Assembly: GCA_016213305.1 (NCBI GenBank) | Contig: JACRAV010000284.1 | Location: 1 to 11,653, forward strand | DNA from: Candidatus Zixiibacteriota bacterium | Lineage (GTDB): Bacteria > Zixibacteria > MSB-5A5 > GN15 > FEB-12 | DNA length: 11,653 bases | Reading direction: 5' to 3' | Part shown: in pieces, positions 1 through 5,720 of the stretch | Numbering within the stretch: position 1 is the stretch's first letter | Layout of the letters: each line of letters starts with the position of its first letter | Notes under the pieces: model-generated | The model's input: only the letters and a program-made list of their open reading frames with translations | What the model was told of the DNA's origin: nothing | The model's database searches: none | Program-made: the position numbers and the translations under genes

Positions 1-1062
1 ACCCACCTGCTGTCGTTGGCCGATGCCCGGGCCGGAAAGATTCCTCTGCGGTGGACCGAATACACGCCGGTCAAACCGGCCATGCTCGGCACGAAGATTT
101 TCGACGATTATCCGCTCGGCGAGCTGGTGTCCTATATCGACTGGACGCCGTTCTTCATGGCCTGGGAGTTGCCCGGCCGGTATCCGGAGATTTTGACCTA
201 CAAGCATCTGGGCGATCAGGCGAAGAAGCTGTTTGAGGATGCTAACACTCTGCTTGATCGAATCGTGAAAGACGGTTTGCTACATGCCCGCGCGGTGTTT
301 GGCATATTCCGGGCGAATACAGTCGGAGATGATATTGAACTATTTTCGGATGATTCGCGAAAGACTGTCATGGCCACGCTTCGCCATCTCCGTCAGCAGA
401 AAGAGAAACTTCCCGGCAAGAGCAGTGCCTGCCTGTCGGATTTTGTCGCCCCGAAGGAGTCGGGAGTGGCGGACTATATGGGTGCATTTGCGGTGACGGC
501 GGGATTCGGATTGGATGAATTCGCCGCAGAGTGCCAGAAGCGGCACGACGATTACACGTCGATCATGGCCAAAGCGCTGGCCGACCGTCTGGCCGAAGCG
601 CTGGCCGAACGGATGCATGAGCGGGTGCGCAAAGAGTTCTGGGGATATGCCGACAAAGAGCGCATGGGGAAGGACGCGTTACTCAAGGAAGAATATGCGG
701 GCATACGCCCGGCTCCGGGGTATCCGGCCTGTCCGGATCACACCGAAAAGGGAACGCTGTGGCGTCTGCTCGACGTGGAAAAATCAATCGGACTGCGGCT
801 GACGGAGAGTTTCGCGATGACCCCGACGGCGGCGGTGAGCGGCTGGTATTTCGCGCATCCGGAATCGTATTATTTCGGGGTTGGCAAGATTGGGCGGGAC
901 CAGGTTGAAGACTATGCCCGGCGCAAGGGAATGACGGTGGCCGAGGTGGAGCGCTGGCTGGCGCCCAACCTTCATTATGAACCGAAAACACAAGGATTGG
1001 TGACAGGCGATGTACGTTACCGAACATCTGGCACGAGCCAGAACTCCGCTGTTCAGCTTTGA
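1..1062 (+). CDS. metH: Cobalamin-dependent methionine synthase, C-terminal part (gene starts before the window)
   Basis: MetH transfers the methyl group of 5-methyltetrahydrofolate through cobalamin to homocysteine, making methionine in the cytoplasm. Only the 3' part is here: the reading frame is open from base 1, so the homocysteine-, folate- and B12-binding modules lie upstream of the window. What is visible is the AdoMet-binding reactivation domain. It includes YIDWTPFF (about codons 39-46), GVADYMGAFAV, the HDDY...MAKALADRLAEA block, and RPAPGYPACPDHTEK near nt 706, whose Arg and Tyr contact AdoMet in the E. coli enzyme. It ends with the DQVEDYARRKGM and ERWLAPNL motifs. The E. coli protein stops soon after APNLGY; here about 20 further residues follow. 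Of these, the last 17 codons are also read by metF in another frame. No truncation or frameshift is seen in the visible part. The identification is very secure. Confidence 0.97.
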   Translation, partial: THLLSLADARAGKIPLRWTEYTPVKPAMLGTKIFDDYPLGELVSYIDWTPFFMAWELPGRYPEILTYKHLGDQAKKLFEDANTLLDRIVKDGLLHARAVFGIFRANTVGDDIELFSDDSRKTVMATLRHLRQQKEKLPGKSSACLSDFVAPKESGVADYMGAFAVTAGFGLDEFAAECQKRHDDYTSIMAKALADRLAEALAERMHERVRKEFWGYADKERMGKDALLKEEYAGIRPAPGYPACPDHTEKGTLWRLLDVEKSIGLRLTESFAMTPTAAVSGWYFAHPESYYFGVGKIGRDQVEDYARRKGMTVAEVERWLAPNLHYEPKTQGLVTGDVRYRTSGTSQNSAVQL

Positions 1063-1951
1063 GATTATCCCGCCCCAGCGGGGGAAACGGGCGCAGGACA
1101 TTCTTGATATCGTCGAACAGGTGCTTCCCTACAAGCCGCCGTTCATCGACGTGACCAGTCATCCCGCCGAAGCGTATTATGAGGAGCAAACCGACGGCAC
1201 GTTTTCCCGCCGGATACGCAGGAAACGGCCGGGGACGATCAGCATCTGCGGAATCATTCAGAATAGGTACGGTATCGACACGGTCCCGCACATCTTGTGC
1301 CGGGGGTTCACGCGCGAAGAGTCCGAGGATGTGATGATCGAGCTGAACTTCCTCGGCATTCACAATGTGCTGGCGATTCGGGGGGATGAGCCGAACTATC
1401 ACCGGCCGATCGAGACGCATCACACCGTCAATGTCTATGCGGGCGAGCTGGTGGAGCAGTTGGCCGATCTGAAGCGTGGGAAATACCTCGAAGAACTGGT
1501 GGATTCGTCGCCGATGTCCATCTGCATCGGCGTGGGCGGGTATCCGGAGAAGCATTTCGAGTCGCCCAACACCAAAATGGATATCAGTTTTCTCAAGGCC
1601 AAGGTGCAGGCGGGGGCGGATTATGTGGTTACGCAGATGTGTTTCGACAATCAGTATTTCTTCCGATTTGTCGAGGAGTGCCGCAAGGCGGGGATCGAGG
1701 TGCCGATTATACCGGGACTCAAGATCATCAATTCGGTGTCGCAGTTGACCAATATTCCGCGCAATTTTCATGTTTCAATACCCGAACCGCTGGTGGATGA
1801 GATCATGGCCAATCCCGAACATGTCAAGGAGATCGGTATTCGGTGGGCGACCACGCAAGCCAGGGAGCTGTTGAACGGCGGCGTGAAGTGCATCCACTTC
1901 TATATTCTGAGCGATGCCAACGCGGTCACCAAAGTGATTGATTCTTTGTAG
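1010..1951 (+). CDS. metF: Methylenetetrahydrofolate reductase MetF
   Basis: MetF is a FAD enzyme that reduces 5,10-methylenetetrahydrofolate to 5-methyltetrahydrofolate, the methyl donor used by the MetH encoded just upstream. The 313-residue TIM-barrel protein is full length (E. coli 296). It shows LFSFEIIPP at residues 14-22, where Glu18 matches the catalytic Glu28 of E. coli, then DTVPHILC (90-97), AIRGDEP (122-128, with the family Asp), GVGGYPEKH, GADYVVTQMCFD and VPIIPGLKII. Its N-terminus, YVTEHLARA, matches the start seen in Bacteroidetes-type MetF, which supports ATG 1010. The start lies 53 bases inside metH in another frame. No strong ribosome site precedes it (AAGGA at 992-996 is rather far), so translation is probably coupled to metH. 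The gene ends at two hairpins that should close the met unit. Confidence 0.97.
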   Translation: MYVTEHLARARTPLFSFEIIPPQRGKRAQDILDIVEQVLPYKPPFIDVTSHPAEAYYEEQTDGTFSRRIRRKRPGTISICGIIQNRYGIDTVPHILCRGFTREESEDVMIELNFLGIHNVLAIRGDEPNYHRPIETHHTVNVYAGELVEQLADLKRGKYLEELVDSSPMSICIGVGGYPEKHFESPNTKMDISFLKAKVQAGADYVVTQMCFDNQYFFRFVEECRKAGIEVPIIPGLKIINSVSQLTNIPRNFHVSIPEPLVDEIMANPEHVKEIGIRWATTQARELLNGGVKCIHFYILSDANAVTKVIDSL

Positions 1952-1970
1952 GCGGACGGGGACGTCCGCC
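1951..1970. repeat. Perfect palindromic hairpin directly after metF
   Basis: The arms GGCGGACG and CGTCCGCC (8 bp, all paired) enclose the loop GGGA. The first base is also the last base of the metF stop codon. Only a weak T-rich stretch follows (TTGCACATTT), so it is a poor intrinsic terminator alone. It may stabilise the 3' end of the metH-metF message or belong to a dispersed palindrome family. The hairpin is seen directly; its role is inferred. Confidence 0.6.
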
Positions 1971-2012
1971 TTGCACATTTCGACCGGGGCGAGCGCACGT
2001 CCTGCTAAAGTG

Positions 2013-2040
2013 CCGTCAGGTGTCCCCACCTGACGGTTTT
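2013..2040 (+). terminator. Probable intrinsic terminator of the metH-metF unit
   Basis: A perfect 10-bp stem is formed by CCGTCAGGTG (2013-2022) and CACCTGACGG (2027-2036) around the loop TCCC. It is followed by TTTT and then GGGTATT. The stem is strong but the T tract is short, so termination may be partial. The stem is symmetric enough to be a dispersed REP-like element used as a terminator. It sits 61 bases after the metF stop and no other gene begins before it. Confidence 0.6.
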
Positions 2041-2057
2041 GGGTATTGTCACAGGGA

Positions 2058-2099
2058 GTCGCCCTTCGACTACGCTCAGGGCGACGTCGATTCACCGCG
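2058..2099. repeat. REP-like hairpin containing copy 1 of a 27-bp repeat
   Basis: GTCGCCCT (2058-2065) pairs perfectly with AGGGCGAC (2078-2085) around a 12-base loop. Bases 2073-2099 recur at 4144-4170 in the same orientation with two mismatches. The TTCGACTACGCTCAGG core resembles REP-type intergenic repeats common in many environmental bacteria (recalled, not searched). It is non-coding. Together with the two hairpins before it, it makes three different palindromes within about 135 bases. Confidence 0.6.
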
Positions 2100-2155
2100 A
2101 GGAAATCGTCATTGTTGGCTGGTAATTCGCTCTGGCGCGGCGACTGCCGTTCTCA

Positions 2156-2176
2156 TATATTTGATCACCGGGTGAT
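2156..2176 (+). promoter_or_regulatory. Possible -10 element and operator palindrome upstream of the DUF899 gene
   Basis: TATATT (2156-2161) resembles a -10 hexamer and is followed at once by the perfect palindrome ATCACC-G-GGTGAT (2164-2176). Flanking TTTG and CAAA could extend it with a 2-base offset. I see no convincing -35 at the right distance. An operator overlapping the transcription start, 33 bases before the DUF899 start codon, is possible, but the regulator is unknown. Seen: the palindrome. Inferred: the regulatory role. Confidence 0.25.
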
Positions 2177-2195
2177 AACAAAGACCAGCATTGCC

Positions 2196-2201
2196 AAGGA
2201 G
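2196..2201 (+). promoter_or_regulatory. Ribosome binding site fixing the DUF899 start
   Basis: AAGGAG lies 7 bases before ATG 2209. The reading frame stays open upstream to a TTG at 2191, but that codon precedes the site. The site therefore decides for ATG 2209. Confidence 0.8.
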
Positions 2202-2208
2202 CAATCGT

Positions 2209-2796
2209 ATGAAAGAACTACCCGTTATCAACGATCACAAGACGCAAATCGAACATCTGGAGAAAGAACTTCAGGAAGCCAAGAAACGGCTGGCGGCCGT
2301 GCGCAAAGAGATGCCGCCGCGCGAGGTCGGCGAGTACACGTTCAAGACCTGGCGCGGAGCGCCGGTCACGCTGGCAAGTCTATTCGGCAAGCGCGATGAA
2401 TTGATGGTGATTCACAACATGGGGAAACAGTGCCCCTACTGCACGCTCTGGGCGGATGGGTTCAACGGGATATATAAACATCTGGATAACCGCGCGCCCT
2501 TTGTGGTGATTTCAAATGATCGCTATGTCGTCCAGCGCACGTTCGGCAAAGGGCTGGGGTGGAAGTTCAAGATGGTCTCAAGCTACGGCACGTCATTTTT
2601 CAAGGACATGGGATTCGCCGGCCCGAAGGGGGAGCCGTGGCCAGGGGTTTCGACGTTCAAGCGGACATCGGACGGAAAGATCTGGCAGGTGGCGTCGGCC
2701 GGGTTTGGGCCGTGGGATGATTATTGTGTGACCTGGCCGCTGATTGATCTTTTGCCCCGGGGGATTAATGAGTGGGAGCCGAAGTATAAGTATTGA
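2209..2796 (+). CDS. DUF899-family thioredoxin-like protein
   Basis: The 195-residue soluble protein has no signal peptide. Residues 10-35 are charged and helical. After them come EYTFKTWRGAPVTLASLFG (about 42-60), a core like the peroxiredoxin/thioredoxin fold, and HNMGKQCPYCTLWADGFNG (69-87), which carries a CPYC pair (Cys75, Cys78) typical of DUF899 (Pfam family name from memory). VVISNDRY, WKFKMVSSYGTSFFKDMGF and a C-terminal DLLPRGINEWE segment also fit. The family is usually somewhat longer (about 220-250 residues) and its biochemical role is not established; a redox role is inferred from the fold and the CxxC pair. The start follows from the AAGGAG site. The gene stands alone behind the met terminator and is followed 31 bases later by a different kind of gene. 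It may be the first gene of a small accessory block. Confidence 0.8.
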   Translation: MKELPVINDHKTQIEHLEKELQEAKKRLAAVRKEMPPREVGEYTFKTWRGAPVTLASLFGKRDELMVIHNMGKQCPYCTLWADGFNGIYKHLDNRAPFVVISNDRYVVQRTFGKGLGWKFKMVSSYGTSFFKDMGFAGPKGEPWPGVSTFKRTSDGKIWQVASAGFGPWDDYCVTWPLIDLLPRGINEWEPKYKY

Positions 2797-2811
2797 ACCC
2801 ATGAAATTTAC

Positions 2812-2818
2812 GGGAGGG
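2812..2818 (+). promoter_or_regulatory. Ribosome binding site of the GIY-YIG-like gene
   Basis: GGGAGGG lies 9 bases before ATG 2828. It is too close to GTG 2822 and lies downstream of ATG 2801, so it favours ATG 2828 among the in-frame starts. Confidence 0.65.
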
Positions 2819-2827
2819 ATTGTGATC

Positions 2828-3184
2828 ATGGATTTTCAGAATTGGACAGCGCTTCGAGAGCTCAGGGTATCTCAATTGCCGAACCGAGGCAGTTTCCCTG
2901 CCGTCTATTGCTTGCGTGAACAGACAACGAGAGGCATATTGAAATACGGTTGTACCGGCAACTTTCGAAAGCGTGTTTTTGGCAACTATTTGGGCGGAAT
3001 AGGTGGGGATACTACGCAACGCGTTCACTCGTATCTCTTTGGAAGGCGGAAGATGATCGGCCTGGTCGAGATTGCCTGGTCTATTACACGCGACAAGAGA
3101 GCGGCGAAGTTTAAGGAAAGCCAATATCGGCGATGTTACAAAAAGATCAACGGCAAGCGCCCGACATGGGACCTCAGGGATTAG
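2828..3184 (+). CDS. Small solo GIY-YIG-like nuclease-domain protein
   Basis: The protein has 118 residues and is essentially one domain. The layout fits GIY-YIG: AVYCLRE (25-31) stands where the first (GIY) strand is expected, LKYGCTGNFRKR (38-49) fits the YIG strand and following Thr plus the catalytic-type Arg (Arg47 or Arg49), and Glu97 in KFKESQY fits the metal-binding Glu. The C-terminus (NGKRPTWDLRD) is basic. The exact GIY and YIG triads are not conserved (AVY and YGC), so the assignment is a fold-level guess and activity is uncertain. Small solo members are often of unknown function, in DNA repair or mobile elements. No partner such as a methylase, homing intron or transposase is visible. 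The gene looks more AT-rich than metF or the exporter genes, with AGA/AGG and ATA codons, which may mean transfer. It starts 31 bases after the DUF899 stop. Confidence 0.55.
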   Translation: MDFQNWTALRELRVSQLPNRGSFPAVYCLREQTTRGILKYGCTGNFRKRVFGNYLGGIGGDTTQRVHSYLFGRRKMIGLVEIAWSITRDKRAAKFKESQYRRCYKKINGKRPTWDLRD

Positions 3185-3230
3185 CGAGTTGATTCACACA
3201 CGGATCGTCAAGGCCTTGAATTTCAACTCG
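3185..3230. other. Intergenic inverted repeat between the GIY-YIG-like and membrane-protein genes
   Basis: CGAGTTGA (3185-3192) pairs perfectly with TCAACTCG (3223-3230). TTC/GAA (3193-3195 with 3218-3220) extends the stem across a 2-base bulge, leaving a 22-base loop. No T tract follows, so it is not a standard terminator. It could attenuate read-through or be a chance structure. Confidence 0.3.
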
Positions 3231-3257
3231 AATTGGTAGTAGCGGATCCGGGATGAA

Positions 3258-3926
3258 ATGATGAAAGACAACAAACCAGAGAAGAAGGATGGCCGTGACT
3301 GGGCTAAGATCATCACGCTAATGATTTCACTAATTGCTCTCGCGCTTTCAATAACTAACTATTACGATGCAAACATGCGTGAGGATGTGATCGTGACAGT
3401 CGCGCGCCGAGCGAGACTGCAAGTGGCGGTTTTATCCCCTGACAAGTGGCCAATGTTTCGACCTACGATCTTTCTAAACCTTTGCTTTATGAATAGGGCT
3501 GGCAGAGCGGTAGTTATTATGGATAGTAGGATACACGTCGAATTAAGCACAAATGGCCAGATCACTTACTCTGGGGTCTTCTTGCCTGAAGGCGAGGTTC
3601 CAAATATCGTAACGGCCGGGGGTCAAGTTGATTATCAACTGGTTCCACCGATTCCTCTGCTGGGGAGGTCCTCCATAAACAAGCAAGTGGCGTACGTTGG
3701 GGGTCCTGACTTTGATGGTACAAGTGTGCGGGACACGTTCGACATAGGAGTTACATTGGATGTACAGCAGGGGACGGAGTGGCGAACCATTGGAAAGTAT
3801 CGGTCTACAGATGTCGCCGCCGTCTGGGATGACTTGCTGGACACCGCCAAAATCAGCTTCAATAGAGCTCATCCTGATAACGCCAAGATTATCTTTCACC
3901 AGGCCTACGTTGACTTGGCGCCCTGA
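3258..3926 (+). CDS. Single-pass membrane protein of unknown function
   Basis: The product is a 222-residue protein I do not recognise. Residues 3-17 are strongly charged (KDNKPEKKDGRDWAK). Residues 18-36 form one hydrophobic helix (IITLMISLIALALSITNYY), and the rest lacks further membrane segments and looks rich in beta strands. The charge pattern predicts the N-terminus inside and about 180 residues outside the cytoplasmic membrane. The arrangement (short basic tail, one helix, then a strand-rich region with a segment like FLNLCFMNRAGRAVVIMDSRIHVEL) recalls a common class of uncharacterised membrane-anchored proteins, often in accessory regions. ATG codons at 3258 and 3261 are both possible; the CGGGA at 3249-3253 is better spaced for 3261. 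Base use is AT-richer than the flanking exporter genes. It is 73 bases after the GIY-YIG-like gene and may share its transcript. Confidence 0.6.
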   Translation: MMKDNKPEKKDGRDWAKIITLMISLIALALSITNYYDANMREDVIVTVARRARLQVAVLSPDKWPMFRPTIFLNLCFMNRAGRAVVIMDSRIHVELSTNGQITYSGVFLPEGEVPNIVTAGGQVDYQLVPPIPLLGRSSINKQVAYVGGPDFDGTSVRDTFDIGVTLDVQQGTEWRTIGKYRSTDVAAVWDDLLDTAKISFNRAHPDNAKIIFHQAYVDLAP

Positions 3927-3967
3927 TCTGGTAGTCTCAGCAGACACTGTTTTCGGGTCTGGGGAAG

Positions 3968-3997
3968 TTGATCCCTCTTGGTTTCACAGGATATAAA
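3968..3997 (+). promoter_or_regulatory. Possible sigma70-type promoter ahead of the exporter genes
   Basis: TTGATC (3968-3973), an 18-base spacer and TATAAA (3992-3997) resemble a housekeeping promoter in a locally AT-rich stretch. It would give a leader of nearly 290 bases before the adaptor gene at 4293, running through the stem-loop repeat at 4070-4124. No clearly better candidate was seen nearer the gene. Consensus match only, so this is weak evidence. Confidence 0.3.
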
Positions 3998-4069
3998 TTC
4001 TAACAGCGCAAACCTGTTTAGTCTGCCATGCCCAAAACTGAGGTAGACGCTTCTTATGTTTCTGCTGGG

Positions 4070-4124
4070 CCCCGGCTCTGCGGGGCTCGTCCGCCCGTTG
4101 CCGGACTCGCCCCTTCGGCCGGGG
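4070..4124. repeat. Long three-part intergenic stem-loop, probable dispersed repeat
   Basis: This lies in the 366-base gene-free stretch 3927-4292. Three nested perfect stems stack: CCCCGGC (4070-4076) with GCCGGGG (4118-4124); GGGGC (4082-4086) with GCCCC (4109-4113); and GTCCG (4089-4093) with CGGAC (4102-4106), closing an 8-base loop. The outer internal loop is TCTGC against TTCG. The inner one is TC opposite TC, which on the minus strand reads GA opposite GA, a tandem mismatch that is stable in RNA. That makes 17 pairs in 55 bases. There is no T tract on either side. The role is unknown: a REP/MITE-like DNA repeat or a structured leader or RNA are both possible. Confidence 0.55.
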
Positions 4125-4143
4125 TGACAATGGAAGATGACTC

Positions 4144-4170
4144 CGCTCAGGGCGACGTCGGTTCTCCGCG
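4144..4170. repeat. Copy 2 of the 27-bp dispersed repeat
   Basis: It matches 2073-2099 in the same orientation at 25 of 27 positions (CGCTCAGGGCGACGTCG identical, then A/G, TTC, A/T, CCGCG). Unlike copy 1 it lacks the upstream GTCGCCCT arm, so it cannot form that hairpin. The two copies bracket the DUF899, GIY-YIG-like and membrane-protein genes. The remaining 4171-4292 stretch holds nothing I can name apart from the adaptor ribosome site (AGGA at 4284-4287). Confidence 0.6.
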
Positions 4171-4292
4171 TTCCGTACGCATCAGTTGTCGAAACCACAA
4201 GGGATTTCGAGCTACACCTTCCCATGATAGCATTAATCTTTTCCACCCCGTCGCTTGTCTAAGTGCGGGAAAGTGCAGATATTAGGAAACCT

Positions 4293-5717
4293 ATGAAAAG
4301 ACGCAATAGATTCTGGTGGATAGTCGGAGCGGTGGCAATCGTGGCGGTCGCCGGATATTTCTGGCTGGCCGGGAAAGACGCCGACAAGGTCTCGTACCGG
4401 TTCGATAAGATCGATCGGGGCGATATTGTGGTCGCGATCAGCGCCACCGGTACGCTCAACGCGGTCACGACCGTGGAAGTGGGATCGCAAGTGTCGGGCA
4501 CGATCGCCAAGCTGTATGTCGATTTCAATTCGGTCGTCAAGGAAGGCCAATTGCTGGCGCAACTTGATCCGACCTTTTTGCAGGCCTCGGTCGCTCAGGA
4601 GCGGGCGAATGTCGGCGGCGCCAGAGCGCAGGTGAATCAATCGGATCGAAATTTCAAGCGGACCAAGGAATTATTCGACAAAGGGATGGTCTCGCAGGCC
4701 GATCTCGACGTGGCGACCACCGAGGTCGAATCGGCCGCGGCCCGGCTTTTGCAGGCCGAGGCCTCGTGTGACCGGGCCGAGGTCAACCTGAAGTATGCCA
4801 CGATCCGCGCTCCGATCAGCGGGGTGGTGATTTCGCGTGATGTCGATGTCGGCCAGACGGTGGCCGCCAGCTTGCAGGCCCCCAAACTGTTCAGTATTGC
4901 CAACGACCTGTCCAAGATGCAGGTGACGGCGAGTGTCGATGAGGCGGATATCGGCCAGGTCAGCACCGGGCAGAGTGTGAGTTTTCGGGTCGATGCTTTT
5001 CCGGAGGTCGATTTTTACGGTACGGTCAGCCAGATTCGATTGGCGCCGGTGATTAGCCAGAATGTGGTGACCTATAATGTCATTATTGAGGTGGACAATC
5101 CGGAGCAGAAGCTGATGCCCGGCATGACCGCAACCTGTTCAATCGAGGTGGCCAAGCGGGAAAATGTTCTGCGCGTGCCGCTCGCGGCGCTTCGCTTCAC
5201 CCCGGCCAACGGGACCCCTGAGAAGATGTCACCGGCCGCCTCGACCGGCGGCCCCCAGGCGGCCCCGGAGCGCCCGTCGATGGATTCAGTCCATCGTCAG
5301 ATGGGCGACCGATTCAGTGGCGAAGGAAGGCCGCACCGACAGTGGGGAGACAGTTCGCGGATGAGACGCCCCCGGGGGGATAGTTCAAGGATGCGCCGGC
5401 AATGGGGCGATAGCGCCCGACAGTTCGGCGATCATGCGAATCAGCGGCCATCCGAGCAATCCGCGATGCCGAAAGCTCTAGTCTCGCGCGGGCGGATCTG
5501 GGTGATGGAGAATGGTCAACTCAAACCGGTCACGGTGGTGCGTGGGATTCAGAATCAGCGATATGCCGAGTTAATAGAATGCCCGATCAACGAGGGAGAC
5601 TCAATCATTATCGGGACCAACGGTGTATCCGCGACAACCAGCGCGCCTCAAGGTCAGAACCCCTTCATGCCCCGTATGCCGGGTGGACCGGGTGGCGGCC
5701 AGCGGGGAGGCAGGTAG
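4293..5717 (+). CDS. Periplasmic adaptor subunit of a MacAB-like / RND-type efflux system
   Basis: Membrane fusion protein of the HlyD/MacA superfamily, 474 residues. It would link an inner-membrane permease to an outer-membrane channel. Residues 1-6 are basic (MKRRNR) and 7-26 form a membrane anchor. GTLNAVTTVEVGSQVSGTI and VKEGQLLAQLDP are the first lipoyl half-motif, residues about 95-170 form the Ala/Gln-rich coiled-coil hairpin, and TIRAPISGVVISRDVDVGQTV is the second lipoyl half. The beta-barrel follows (VTASVDEADIGQV to MPGMTATCSIEV). After LRVPLAALRFTP comes an unusual low-complexity insert at about 307-392 with 10-residue repeats, then the membrane-proximal strands (GRIWVMENGQLKPVTVV) and a Gly/Pro-rich tail. 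ATG 4293 follows AGGA by 5 bases; an in-frame GTG at 4263 is less likely. The permease gene follows after 3 bases. Confidence 0.9.
   Translation: MKRRNRFWWIVGAVAIVAVAGYFWLAGKDADKVSYRFDKIDRGDIVVAISATGTLNAVTTVEVGSQVSGTIAKLYVDFNSVVKEGQLLAQLDPTFLQASVAQERANVGGARAQVNQSDRNFKRTKELFDKGMVSQADLDVATTEVESAAARLLQAEASCDRAEVNLKYATIRAPISGVVISRDVDVGQTVAASLQAPKLFSIANDLSKMQVTASVDEADIGQVSTGQSVSFRVDAFPEVDFYGTVSQIRLAPVISQNVVTYNVIIEVDNPEQKLMPGMTATCSIEVAKRENVLRVPLAALRFTPANGTPEKMSPAASTGGPQAAPERPSMDSVHRQMGDRFSGEGRPHRQWGDSSRMRRPRGDSSRMRRQWGDSARQFGDHANQRPSEQSAMPKALVSRGRIWVMENGQLKPVTVVRGIQNQRYAELIECPINEGDSIIIGTNGVSATTSAPQGQNPFMPRMPGGPGGGQRGGR
5337..5426 (+). repeat. Three-unit 30-bp tandem repeat inside the adaptor gene
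   Basis: Three in-frame 30-base units (5337-5366, 5367-5396, 5397-5426) encode RQWGDSSRMR, RPRGDSSRMR and RQWGDSARQF (residues 349-378). A degenerate relative, RQMGDRFSGEGRPH, precedes them. The segment is strongly basic and probably disordered. It falls in the linker between the beta-barrel and the membrane-proximal part, a place where MacA-like adaptors of this type often have variable Pro/Gly-rich linkers. Confidence 0.8.
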
Positions 5718-5720
5718 TCA

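Noticed and set aside
683..1771. Long minus-strand open frame (362 codons) across metH and metF
   Set aside because: It is antisense to two strongly conserved plus-strand enzymes, its product is rich in Arg/His/Pro as expected from a shadow frame, and it has no recognisable domain.
4255..4283. TTGTCT and GATATT as a promoter immediately before the adaptor gene
   Set aside because: The -10 match is only 4 of 6 and would put the start of transcription almost at the start codon, leaving no room for the visible ribosome site.
4028..4285. Plus-strand 85-codon frame over the repeat region before the adaptor gene
   Set aside because: It runs through the stem-loop and the 27-bp repeat, has no ribosome site and encodes a low-complexity Pro/Ala/Gly stretch.
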